From contig NC_088359.1 in the NCBI RefSeq assembly GCF_036884655.1, positions 13,993,501 through 14,057,500 on the forward strand: a stretch of 64,000 nt of DNA. The letters run 5' to 3'. Position 1 is the stretch's first letter; every line of letters starts with the position of its first letter. Both the position numbers and the translations under genes were made by a program. Shown here piece by piece: positions 21,698-32,419 of the stretch. This DNA comes from Musa acuminata AAA Group. Lineage: Eukaryota; Streptophyta; Magnoliopsida; Zingiberales; Musaceae. The notes beneath the pieces were generated by a model, which was not told where the DNA came from, did not search any database, and worked only from the letters and a program-made list of their open reading frames with translations.

Positions 21698-24309
21698 ATG
21701 CCGGCGATGGTGATGTCAAATGCGGGGCCCGGTGGTGCAAAGAAATTTGAGGGAAGGATCACAATATATGTTGTAATCTGTGGAATAATTGCAGCCACGG
21801 GAGGCCTCATGTTTGGTTATGACATTGGGATATCAGGTAAATTCCATTTTGTATTAATTCAGTAGTAGATTTATTTGTTATATTATCTAGCATCGAAATT
21901 ATGGCCAGGTTTGTCTTGGTTTGTCGTCATAGGTTAAATAAGATAATTAGATGCACTTTTTACAAAAAAGAAAGGGAACAACTTGTTATTGAGGTTTTAA
22001 CTACAACAGGAAGATGATTGTTTATTTTCTTTACTTGACATAAGCCCATTGGATGGTATTAATAATCCAATCTCCACCTCCATTGCAGAGAGATAGATGG
22101 TCTATCATACAAGATAGGTGATGGTTGCTTGCAGATCTTGTAATAACTTTGCTTGGGATTCCATGCATGGATTTTCCACTTGGTTGTGTGATGGTTGTTT
22201 CTCTTTGTCATCAACTGCCTCATATGTTGCTTTTGCCTAAATCCTTCCCTAGATTTATTTGTTTTATTATCTAGCATCGAAAGTATGGCCAGGTTTGTCT
22301 TACGTTGTCGTCATAGGTTAAATCAGATAATTAGACCTACTTATTATAAAAGAAAAAAACAAAAGGAACAACTTGTTATTGAGGTACAACAGGAAGATGA
22401 TTGTTTATTTTCTTTAGTTGACATTAGCCCATTTGATGGTATTGATAATACGGTGTGAGAGATGCTCTATCATACAAGATAAGAGATGGTTGCTTGCAGA
22501 TCTTGCTTGGATTTTCCACTTGGTTGTGTGATGGTTCTTTCTCTTTGTCATCAACTGCCTCATATATGTTGCTTTTGCCTAAAGCCTTCCTCATTCAGCT
22601 CCAATCTATTTCTGATCATGGAGCTAATCAATCGTATCTGTACGGTCAATCTGCAGGGGGAGTGACATCTATGGATGACTTCTTGGAGGAGTTCTTCCCT
22701 GCGGTCTTTGAGAGGAAGCACAAAGCCAAGGAAGACAACTATTGCAAGTTTGATAACCAAAACCTTCAGCTTTTCACTTCATCATTGTACCTTGCTGCCT
22801 TGGTAGCCAGCTTCGTAGCTTCGAAGATTTGCACGAAACATGGCCGGAAGCTCACTATGCAAGCAGCATCAATATTCTTCTTGGTTGGTGTCATCCTGAA
22901 CGCAGCTGCTGTGAACATTGCCATGCTGATCATCGGAAGGATTCTCCTCGGAGTTGGTGTTGGATTTGCCAATCAGGTTTGCTCTACTTTCTTTTTCATA
23001 CAATTTTTCATTCTAGAGTTTCTCTTCTCTTCAGTTTCCGTCTCAATTTCCCTATTAACTTCCAATTTCTCCTGGAAGATGTATCTTTTGTTAAACTCAC
23101 TTTCCGTGTCATATGTTTGCCACTATTATTCATCCTGTAGGCAGTTCCTCTATTCTTGTCGGAGATCGCACCAGTTCACGTCCGTGGAGCCTTAAACATC
23201 CTCTTCCAACTTGACGTGACCATCGGGATCTTTGTGGCGAACATTGTAAACTACTTGGTGTCCAATATCCACCCCTGGGGGTGGAGACTTGCGCTTGGCT
23301 TGGCTGGAGTGCCGGCGATGATGCTTTGCTTGGGCTCCATGGTGATTGCGGAGACCCCGACGAGCCTCATCGAGCGTGAGATGCTTATGGAAGGCTTGGC
23401 CATGTTGAAGAAGATCCGGGGGACCGACAATGTCGATGCAGAGTACGAGGAAATACTACACGCCTGCGAGATGGCACGACAGGTGAAGCAACCTTTCAAG
23501 AATCTCATGAAGAGAAGTAGCCGACCGCAATTGGTTATTGCCATCGTGATGCAAGTCTTCCAGCAGTTCACTGGGATCAACGCCATCATGTTCTATGCAC
23601 CAGTCCTCTTTCAGACCATCGGATTTAAGAATGATGCTTCACTTCTTTCTGCGGTCATCACGGGGATCGTCAATGTTCTGTCTACCGTCGTATCAGTGGT
23701 CTTAGTGGACAAAGTCGGGAGGAGATTCCTGCTTCTTGAAGCTTGTGGCCAGATGTTGATCACACAGGTTAGGGACACAAGCCATGGGCATATTAAACAT
23801 GTAATTATAGATTACGAGGAATCGTTTGAAATATGAGATTCTAACTCTAGTGGGGGGTGATTTGCATGCAGGTGGCTATTGGAGGCATTTTGCTTGTGAA
23901 TTTGAAAGCAACCAATGAGCTGGGACACGGAGTGGCAGTTTGGGTGGTGGTGCTCGTGTGCCTATTCGTTTCGAGCTTTGCTTGGTCTTGGGGTCCACTT
24001 GGCTGGTTGATTCCTAGTGAAACTTTCCCCCTGGCGACGAGGACCGCCGGCTATGCCTTTGCCGTCAGCTCCAACATGCTTTTCACCTTTGTCATTGCCC
24101 AAGCTTTCCTATCTATGATGTGTCATCTACGTGCCGGGATCTTCTTCTTCTTTGGTGCATGGATTGTGGTGATGGGTTTGTTCGTCATCTTCTTATTGCC
24201 CGAGACCAAGAACGTGCCGATCGATGAAATGGCCGAGAAAGTTTGGAAGCAACATTGGTTCTGGAAGAGATTCATGGATGAGGAAGAAGACAAAAAACAC
24301 TCCGTCTAA
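21698..24309 (+). CDS. STP-type monosaccharide/H+ symporter, four exons
   Basis: The predicted exons are 21,698-21,836, 22,657-22,976, 23,141-23,767 and 23,872-24,309. All introns are GT-AG, the frame is kept throughout, and the product is about 507 residues, a normal STP length. Family motifs in order: [21 protein letters not shown] across the exon 1/2 join (TM1 and the start of the STP lid loop); [14 protein letters not shown] joined to [11 protein letters not shown] across the exon 2/3 boundary (sugar-transporter signature); [14 protein letters not shown] in exon 3 (TM7 sugar-binding site); [11 protein letters not shown]; and in exon 4 [13 protein letters not shown] and [11 protein letters not shown]. 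It should be a 12-helix MFS protein of the plasma membrane importing hexoses with protons. Differences from the usual text are [13 protein letters not shown] in exon 3 and a variable stretch [13 protein letters not shown] after FPL in exon 4. The gene is flanked on both sides by retroelements but appears intact. Confidence 0.93.
21866..22591 (+). repeat. Tandem duplication inside intron 1 of the STP gene
   Basis: Two imperfect copies, 21,866-22,249 and 22,250-about 22,591, share long phrases: 'tagatttatttgtt' and 'ttatctagcatcgaaa' at their starts, 'caacaggaagatgattg' in the middle, and 'tttgtcatcaactgcctcat' near their ends. The second copy is about 40 bp shorter. Neither extends into exon 2. 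Confidence 0.9.
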
Positions 24310-24491
24310 GACTCGATGATTTGTGTTTACCTTGAGGATGTCAGGGCTAACCTCGTCAACATGATCTTTATGTTGAGTTTATTATTTAATACTTTTACCC
24401 ATATATAATCTTCACTTTTGAATAGTAATATTGTAAGAATATGAGGTTATCATTTTGTTTTGTCTTCGTGTTATGCTAATATATATAACTA

Positions 24492-24497
24492 AATAAA
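24492..24497 (+). terminator. Possible polyadenylation signal of the STP gene
   Basis: AATAAA lies about 185 bp after the stop codon in an AT-rich tract, just before the truncated LTR of TG3 begins. Other AT-rich elements nearby could serve equally well. Confidence 0.4.
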
Positions 24498-24561
24498 ATA
24501 TAATTATAAAATTAAAATTAATAAAACTATTATTTTGAATAGATTTGATCATAAAACTATT

Positions 24562-25788
24562 GAAACAAAGTGTCGGAGTCCAGCGCGAAGGATTTGTTGT
24601 GAGTTCGAGAGTTCGACGTAAGTCCGAAGGTTCATCGGGAATGCTACCGGAACTAGCCGAGAATGAGTAAGGAGCTTGCCGAAGGATTTTTCGGAAGCTC
24701 GCCGGAAGGTTCGTTGGAAGTTCGTGGAGCGCGTCGAGAAAGATCGGAGCTTGCCGAAGAAGCTCATTGGATCTCGCCAAGATCAAATCGTGAAGTCTAG
24801 GAGCTTGCCGGGAGTCCGTAGAATAGTTTCCGAGAGTTCGTCGGAAGACCGTCGGAAGTTCGCCGGAAGCTCGCCGGAAAAAGTCTTGACTTGCAGACTT
24901 TGTAATAGCTTAGAAAATATCTTTAAATTCGTAGTTAGCACGTTAATTAGAGTTAGGATTAGGTGTTAATCCTATAACTCAAGTAGGGGCCAATTGGGCC
25001 CGAGTTCGGACTGATTTGGGCCAAGTTTGGAGCCCAACCAGTGAGCTGAAATAGTGTAGGCGGTGGCACCGCCTAGAACCTGAGAACCAAGCGGTGGCAC
25101 CGCTGGAATGAGTGGTGGCACCGCCCAGCACCCGAGAGGTCCGGCGGTGACACCGCCAGTACACTGTCAGTGTCAGACACTGATAGGCGGTGGCACCGCC
25201 ACTGATAGGCGGTGGCACCGCTAGCATTAGGAACCAAAGAGAATTCAAATTTTGGAGCCCAAATTTGAATCCTCTTGAGGCCTATAAATACCCCTCAATT
25301 CTCAACTGAGATAACAACTTTTTGAGAAGCAATAAATTGAGAAAAAGGTCTTAGAAAAGTCTTAGCAAGTCTTGTTTTCAATTTGTTAGAGTGTTCACCT
25401 CCTTCTTTCTTGCTGAAAATTTGTAAGAGTGTGAACTGCTTGTAAAATGTTGTAAGAGGGGTATTTGTCCTTCCCCTTCAAGAGATTTGCTAGTGGAAGG
25501 TGGGAGCCTCATTGAAGAGGGCCTCGCAAGTGGATGTAGGTCATTTGACCGAACCACTTTAAAATTGGCGTGATCTCTAGTTTGCATTTTCTTATTGCTA
25601 TTTACATTACTGCAAACCTTCTTACGTGCTTTATTTCCTCATTACCTTTGCTACACACTTTTACGAACACGCATTCAAGTTAAGCTTTTCAAGTTCGATT
25701 TTTATCATACGAAAGATTTTTCAAAACCGACGTTTTAATCCACTGCACTAATTCACCCCCCCCTCTTAGTGCTGCTCCGATCCTAACA
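24562..25788 (+). repeat. 5' LTR of TG3, 5'-truncated
   Basis: It joins host sequence at about 24,562 within the LTR (compare the same phrase at 62,296, well inside the LTR at 61,884), so the TGTTGAATC end is missing. It ends CCTAACA at 25,788. It carries GGCGGTGGCACCGCC palindromes (about 25,058-25,225), a TATA box at 25,282-25,289, and a short poly-C tract. Its nearest relative in the window is the LTR at 61,884-63,466. Confidence 0.85.
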
Positions 25789-25790
25789 AT

Positions 25791-25802
25791 TGGTATTAGA
25801 GC
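25791..25802 (+). other. Primer-binding site of TG3
   Basis: TGGTATTAGAGC is the initiator-Met PBS with one substitution, two bases after the LTR. Confidence 0.85.
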
Positions 25803-25838
25803 CCGGTATTTCTCATTTCAGATTTACACCCGAGAGAA

Positions 25839-26681
25839 ATGGCTCTTCATGGCTTTCAAGGGGGCTTATCGGTTTTTCGTCCACCGTTGTTTAACGGATT
25901 GGACGACACTTATTGGAAAACTCGAATGAGAGTTTTCTTGATTTCTATGAATTTGGATTTATGGAATATTGTTGAAAACGGTTTTCAACTTCCATCTAAA
26001 CCGATGAACGAATGGTCGGATTTGGAGAAGAAGTATTTTTCTTTAAACGCAAAGGCTTTGAATGCCTTATTTTGCGCTTTGGACAAAAATGAGTTTAATC
26101 GGGTTTCTTTGTGCGAAACGGCTTTCGACATATGGCACACTTCTAGAGTTAAAGATTCGAAAATCAACATTTTAATGCATGATTTTGAGCTTTTTCTAAT
26201 GAAGCTGAGCGAAACCATTGTTGACATGTACACCCATTTTACGGATGTCGTCAATGGTTTACAAGCTCTTGGCAAATGTTTCTCGAATTTTAAACTTGTT
26301 AGTAAAGTTTTACGATCACTTTCTAAAGCTTAGGAATCAAAAGTAACGGCAATACAAGAAACAAAAGATTTAAATATTTTTCCACTTGAAGAACTTATCG
26401 GCTCATTGATGACATATGAAATGGTGTGCAATGCACATGAAGAACACAATCAACACTTGAACCACCTTCCAAAGAATAGGAAGGATTTGGAACTCCGGAC
26501 AAATGAATACCACTTGAGCGATGACTCAAGTGATGAGGACAATGATGAACTTGAACTTCGAACACTAACTCTTAATAAGTTCATTAAACAAAAATATAAA
26601 ATAAACAATGAACTTGAACGGAGGAAGAGGCCAAAGGAAAGGAAGGGACCCAAGGATGAATCAAGAACTTCCAAAGGTTAA
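25839..26681 (+). pseudogene. TG3 gag with a stop codon and an in-frame deletion
   Basis: It starts MALHGFQGGLS, then RPPLFNGLDDTYWKTR. About nine codons of the family text are missing between FDIWHT and SRVKDSK, without loss of frame. A TAG at 26,331-26,333 replaces the tryptophan of the conserved LSK.W.SK site; the same frame then runs on to 26,681. The C-terminus (HLSDDSSDEDNDELELRT) differs from TG1 and TG2 and is the type found in the first half of the TG4 gag tail. The truncated product would be about 164 residues. Confidence 0.85.
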
Positions 26682-28976
26682 ACGACGAATTGGGCTTTGA
26701 CGGGCTTCGACTATAAGGTAAGTAACTCAACTCTCTTGAATTATTTTGAAATTACTTGAAGTTTTTCATGAGTGCTTAATTTAGATAGTAGGAATAGGAA
26801 ATAAAAAATTGTTTTCCAAAAATTATATCATGTTTTTCTTTTTAGCATCTTTGAAAAATTAAAAAATTTAAGCATGAAAAGATAGATTCACCTAAAAAGA
26901 AAAATGTATGACTACAACAAATAACAAAATGATTTTGTTTGAAAATGCCTTATGCCCAATGAAACCATCATTGATGAATATGCTTTATATTTAATAGTTT
27001 CTTTGGCTTATATGCCTTATCATGATAAATGTTTTGAAAAGTTTGTATCATACTTGATGATTGTTATACATGATGATTTATTGGTCTTGAAGTTATTCAA
27101 TTTTGATTAAATGAAATCATGTTTGACTTGAAGTAATGAGTTGAAATAATTTTTTTTTGAATTATGTGTTGCACTTTTTTTATGATTTTTGATCTTTCCA
27201 TTTTAAACGATGATGCATGTATTTAAAAAAAAGAAAAAAAAAAGGACATGCATGTATGGAATCAATCAATAAGTTGAAACAAAAGGAGGAAAGAATTTTT
27301 TCTTAAAAATTTTCTTTTTCTCTATCTTATTGATTTCTACCTAAGAGACCAATAAACTTATTTATGCCATTTTGAATCTCTTGAAAGAAATGTTGAGATT
27401 TTGATGATTTGGACGATTTGAATTTAAATGAGTTTTATCCAAATTCATGATCTTGATTCCGTGATATTTACAAATTAAGATTTATTATGAATCAAGATTT
27501 TTTCATTAATTGATCTCTTAAGATTTTCTTTTGATTATTTATGAGTAGGTTTTTCAAAAAGAAATCATGCCTTTTGGTATTCACATGTTCTAATCTTTCA
27601 TGATATGATTTTTATGCAAATCCTTATATTCATGAAATGTTTATCGTATCACCCAATTACTTTCTTCTTGATATTCCTTATGTGGTGATATAAAATTATG
27701 CATGAAATACTATTGATATTATTTTGATGCATACAAATGAAAAGTTATGATCATGAATAGTAGGATGAAATTTGACAAGTTAATACCATCATGATTTGAA
27801 ACATTTATGATTTGAAATTATGCATGTAATTGCTTTTTATTGTGATGATATATGCATATAATGTGTATCATGAATACTTTATTATCATACATGAAAATAG
27901 TAATAAATATTTTGAAAATAAATGTTTGTATCATGTTAGATGATTTTACATTTTGTGCATGATGAGTTATAGTGATGATTGAAACAATGATTGAAATAAT
28001 ATGAATGATGATTTGGAATCATGCATATAATGATGAGTTTATATGTTTTAAAAATATATATGATGATTTGGTATTATGTATGTAATACTTTAATGTACAA
28101 TAATGATGCACACAATGATGAAATATTCATGATAAAATTATTATTTTGATATTCATGACTTGAAGCTTCTTTTCTTTTTGCCAATGACAAAGGGAGAGAA
28201 AGAGTTGCTAATGTGCTATCTTGAATTGATGTAAGGGGTAATCTCAAAGATAAATTAGCTACCTTGCACAAGTCAAGAAAATGCAAAAACTTGCTTACTT
28301 TCTTGCACATCTAAAGAAAAGATACAAATGTAATACTTGCCAAATTGTTTTCTTGCCTCATGTAAGACATGGTCCCTTGCTAGTTTGGTATTTTGCTAAG
28401 GAAGCAAAAATGACACTTCTCAAAAGAGAAGAAAGAGCTTACTTTCTTGAACATCTTTAATATGCTAGCTAGCATGATGTACAATTTGCTATCTTGAACA
28501 TTACAAAGAAATACTATCATGCACATTGCAAAGAAAAGCAAATATGTCAACTTGCACATCTTTAAATTTGCTAGCTTGTATGTAGTAAAACTTGCATATC
28601 GTAAAAGTTGCTAGCTTATAGAGAAGCAAAGAATTGCTATCTCGAAAGAAGCAAAAAATATAAAACTTAGAAAACTTGCAATATAATTGCTCTTGCCATG
28701 CTTTGTATCAAAAATAGGATGATATCCTTAAAAGCATCGCATTAATTTTTTTAGTATTGCAATGTATCACATGTATTGCAAATTGAAATTTTTGAGACTA
28801 TTATCATATCATGTTTAACAATTGATATCTTTCATGACATGATTTCTTTGCATTTTTGTCTTGTATATATCTTGTAGCGATCTACATAGCAGGGCTACGA
28901 TGACGTTCCTCTAGTCACTACCCAAAACTCCATACCTGCTATCTGAGGAGAAGAAGGGGAGATGAGAATAGGAGAA
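26682..28976 (+). mobile_element. TG3 internal non-coding region
   Basis: This AT-rich tract has many short 'catgatga' phrases. Between about 28,250 and 28,690 it holds a cluster of 'ttgctagctt'/'gcaagctagc' motifs, the reverse-strand counterpart of the clusters in TG4, TG5 and TG6. No pol domain is seen. The minus-strand reading frame at 28,310-28,074 overlaps this cluster and is not credible as a gene. The end of the element is unclear; no polypurine tract is evident before the LTR fragment at 28,977. Confidence 0.65.
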
Positions 28977-29770
28977 TAGTTAGCACATAATTGGGTTAGA
29001 ATTGGGCCAACTCAATTAGGAGCCAATTGGGCTCAAGTTTGGGCTATGTTGGGGTAAGTGAAAAGGCCCAAATAGTGACCCAACAAGTGGAACCTTCGTG
29101 ACACAATCTCTAAGAGACCGAATGCCAAGCGATGGTACCACTAGTCTGGGTGGTGGTACCACCCAGACACAGTCTTCTAGGCGGTGGTACTACTAAACTA
29201 GGTGGTGGTACCACCCAGTATAGGTGGTGGTACCACGCGTACCCTGAAATCTCGGGGATTTAAATTTTGGCTCCAAGTTTTGAAGACATTTGGGGTCTAT
29301 AAATACCCTAATTATTTTTGCATGGAGTAGCAAGAAAGTTAAGCAAAACTCTATGATTCTAAAGTTGTAAACCCTATTAGAAAGTTGAATTCCCTTCTCC
29401 TAAAGCTTAAAGAGAGTTCTAAGGGAGGTGTGTGAGAGATACCTTGTAAAAGAGGGTTGTAAAAGGTTGTCTCATAAACCTGTGAAAAGGAGAAGAAGAG
29501 TGTAAAAGGGTAGTTGATGTTCACCTATTGAAGGATGATCGTTAGTGGATGCCGGTGGCCTCGACGGAAAAGGAATCGATGGAGTGGATGTAGGTCACAA
29601 TGATCGAACCACTATAAAACAATTTGCATTTCTGTTTTGTTGTTTATCTTTATTGCAAACTACTCTGCTTCCTTATTACTTTTATTGCATACCCTTCCGT
29701 ACACTCTCATACGCTTTCAAGTTAATATCTTTCCAAAATGGGTTTAATCGAAATGAAATTTTGAACCGAC
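28977..29770 (+). repeat. LTR fragment, plus strand, lacking both ends
   Basis: It runs from 'agttagcacataattgggtt' through palindromes of the GGTGGTACCACC type (about 29,110-29,240), a TATA box near 29,298 and the U5 block near 29,510, and stops at 'gaaccgac' where the next LTR begins. Its palindrome cores and TATA surroundings differ from those of TG3, so it is probably not the TG3 3' LTR. Confidence 0.7.
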
Positions 29771-30113
29771 TGTTAGGATCAAGAGCGGCACTAGGGGGGG
29801 GGGGGGGTGAATTAGTGTAGTAGAAAAATCTTCGATTTCGTAGAAAGTTCGTCTCGATTCAAATCGTTTCGAAAAGATGTTGAACTTTAAACTTTTGTAA
29901 GAATGTAAGGAGAAGCTTAAGGAGATTTGCAATAAAGTAAATTGTACAAAATGAAAAGCAAACTAAAATTTAGAGTGGTTTGGTCAATGAGACCTACGTC
30001 CACTTTGCATTCCTCCTCCGTCGAGATCACGGTGTCCACTGAAGGCTTTCCTTCAATAGGCGAAGACTAACCACCTTTTACAATGCTTTTTCCTTTTGCC
30101 GGGTTTAGGAGAT
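29771..30113 (-). repeat. SireD LTR, left part (interrupted by TG4)
   Basis: It starts TGTTAGGATC with a long G tract and matches the SireA/SireB LTR type. It is split by TG4 at the target GAGAT and resumes at 38,365. No internal sequence of this element is present. Confidence 0.8.
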
Positions 30114-32405
30114 TGTTAGGATCGAGAGCACTAAGAGGGGGGTTTGAATTAGTGCAGCGGAAATCTTTCAGCGATTAAAAACGAAAGCTGCGTTCGTTCG
30201 ATAAAAACTATTTTGATGCAAAAGCCGATTCTAAGATTACTTATGATTGAGTGCAGTTTATGTCTAAACACAGTTTGTGTCTAAGCGCAGTTTACGCAGT
30301 TTGCATCTAAATGCAGTTTGCGTCTAAATGCAGATTGCGTCTAAGCGCAGTTTGCGTCTAAGCGCAGTTTGCGTCTAAGATCAGATTGCGTCTAAGCGCA
30401 GTGCAGTTTGCGTCTAAACGCAGTTTTACGTCTAAACACAGTTTTACGTCTAAACGTAGTTTTCGTCTAAACGCAGTTTGCGTCTAAACGCAATTTTACG
30501 TCTAAACGTAGTTTTACGTCTAAACGAAGTTTGCATCTAAAACACAGTTTTACGTTTAAACACAGTTTGCGCAGTTTACGTCAAAAACACAGTTTTACGT
30601 CTAAACATAGTTTTACGTCTAAATGTAGTTTTAAAGGGATCTGAACTTAGAACTTCGTTCGTAAAAGCGCAGAAGACAGTTTTGCAGAATCAAAATGTAA
30701 ACGTAAACTGTAACGTATGAAAACACCGATTTACGTCTGAATGCAGATTAGGAAAGATCAGCACTTAGAAACTTGTTCGTAAAGGCACAGAGAGCAGTAG
30801 CTATGTAGGAGTTTTGCAGTAATGATAAGTGCTCAAAATAAACGCAAACCAGAGATTTAGAGTGGTTCGGTCAGTCTTGACCTACTCCACTTTTGGCTTC
30901 CTCCACCGACGAGGTCACCGACGTCAACTAGAGGCCTTCCTTCAATAGGCGAAGGCCAACTGCCCTCTTACAGATTCACTCCTTTTGACGGGCTTAGGAG
31001 ACAACCCTTATAGAAGTTTTCTCTCCTCTCTTTACAACTCAAACTTGAAGAATAGAAAGAGGAGAACTAGCAGTTTTGAGCTCTAAGAAACACAGAAAGA
31101 TAGCAAGATTTTGAGTGTGTGTTATGTTCTTTCAGTGCTGAATGGGTGGGGTATTTATAGGCCCCAACCCAATTCAAATTTGGAGCTCAAAACGATCAAA
31201 TCCCGGAATTCCGGGATCAGGCGGTTGCACCTCCTGACTGGAGAGGTTGCACCGCCTGGCAGAGCTCGAAGACTGAGCTCAGGCGGTTGCACCTCTCTGT
31301 CAGGGGCGGTTGCACCTCCTGAGTCTGGCTCGGAGACTGAGCCCCAGGCAGTGCCACCTCTTGACTGAGGCGGTTGCACCTCTCTGCCAGAGCTCGAAGA
31401 CCGAGCTCAGGCGGTGCCACCTCTCTGTCAGGGAGGTTGCACCACCCAGTCTAGCTCGAAGACTGAGCTCAGGCGGTGCCACCTCCTGGCTGGGGAGGTT
31501 GCACCGCCCAGTCTCGCTGGGAGGCTTAGCCCAGGCGGTGCCACCTCTTTCACTATTTCAGCTCACTTGGTTTGGCTCCAAACTTGGCCCAAACCAGTCC
31601 GAACTTGGGCCTAATTGGCCCCTACTTGGGTTATAGGATTAACACCTAATCCTAACCCTAATTAATGTGCTAACTATGATTTTAAAGGCATTTTCTAAGC
31701 TATTACAAAGTCCGCAAGTCAAGACTTCTTCTGGCGAGCTTCCGGCAAACTTCCGGCGGTCTTCCGATGAACTCTCGGAAACCATTCTGCGGACTCCCGG
31801 CAAGCTCCTAGACTTCACGATTTGTTCTTAGCGAGTTCCAACGAGCTTCTTCGGCAAGCTCCGATCTTTCTCGGCGAGCTCCGTGAACTCCCAACGAACC
31901 TTCGGACTTCCGTCGAACTCTCGAATTCGCAACAAATCCTTCGCGCTTGACTCCGACACTTTGTTTCGCTTTATGTCTTCATCGTTATCATAGTTAATCC
32001 TGCCCAATTAAAACAAAACTTCGATCGAGACAATTAATCCTAAGCAATTAACCAAGTTGTCCGGCATGTCATTGGTCCCTCGACGCTTCGTCTGATTCTT
32101 CGGCGCATCGTCCTCTCCTGCGGCCTATTGCCCAATCGGCCAGTTGACTCCGCAACTCCGATATCCTTGGCACAATAACCGCTCTTCTTGGCTCGATGCC
32201 CGAGTCCACTGCCCGAAGCCTTCTGTCGATACGTCGACCGATCTACCGGCCCGACGTCCAATCTTCTGACATGTTCCTCCGGCACAACATGATTTTCCTG
32301 CTTTAATTGTCTCATCCTGATCAAAGCATCCTACGTCACTCAAAACGCATATTAAATCATAAACATATATCAAGTAGTTTCATTATCAAAATACAAGATT
32401 CAACA
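30114..32405 (-). repeat. TG4 3' LTR (2,292 bp)
   Basis: It begins TGTTAGGATC and ends TTCAACA (plus-strand view). It holds an array of short repeats (30,250-30,635), a TATA region near 31,150, palindromes of the GGTTGCACC/GGTGCCACC type (about 31,215-31,550), and the 'cttccggc' zone near 31,730-31,920. Reading frames seen here on both strands are by-products of these repeats. Confidence 0.93.
30250..30635. repeat. 17-19 bp minisatellite in the TG4 3' LTR
   Basis: There are about twenty units of the form 'cagtttgcgtctaaacg' or 'cagttttacgtctaaac', all variants of one motif. The same array occurs at about 36,220-36,565 in the 5' LTR with a slightly different unit number. Confidence 0.95.
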
Positions 32406-32419
32406 ATCTCCCCCTTTTT
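32406..32419 (-). other. Polypurine tract of TG4
   Basis: On the minus strand this reads AAAAAGGGGGAGAT directly before the 3' LTR. Further CTCCCCC motifs at about 32,476, 32,581, 32,685 and 33,373 look like extra internal PPTs, a feature described for Sireviruses. Confidence 0.85.

Noticed and set aside
21431..21865. 144-codon reading frame starting upstream of the STP ATG
   Set aside because: It is the STP frame extended upstream through the likely promoter and leader; the conserved protein starts at 21,698, and the frame overruns the exon 1 donor.
31111..31640. Overlapping reading frames in the TG4 LTRs (also 37,054-37,610 and 8,261-8,560) that look like Pro/Gly-rich proteins
   Set aside because: They are translations of the GC-rich palindrome array; the same text appears in several frames and on both strands.
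32040..32324. Arg/Gly-rich reading frame repeated at 37,999, 40,831, 41,613 and 46,371
   Set aside because: It lies in the conserved 5' block of the LTRs, has no recognisable domain and is broken differently in each copy.
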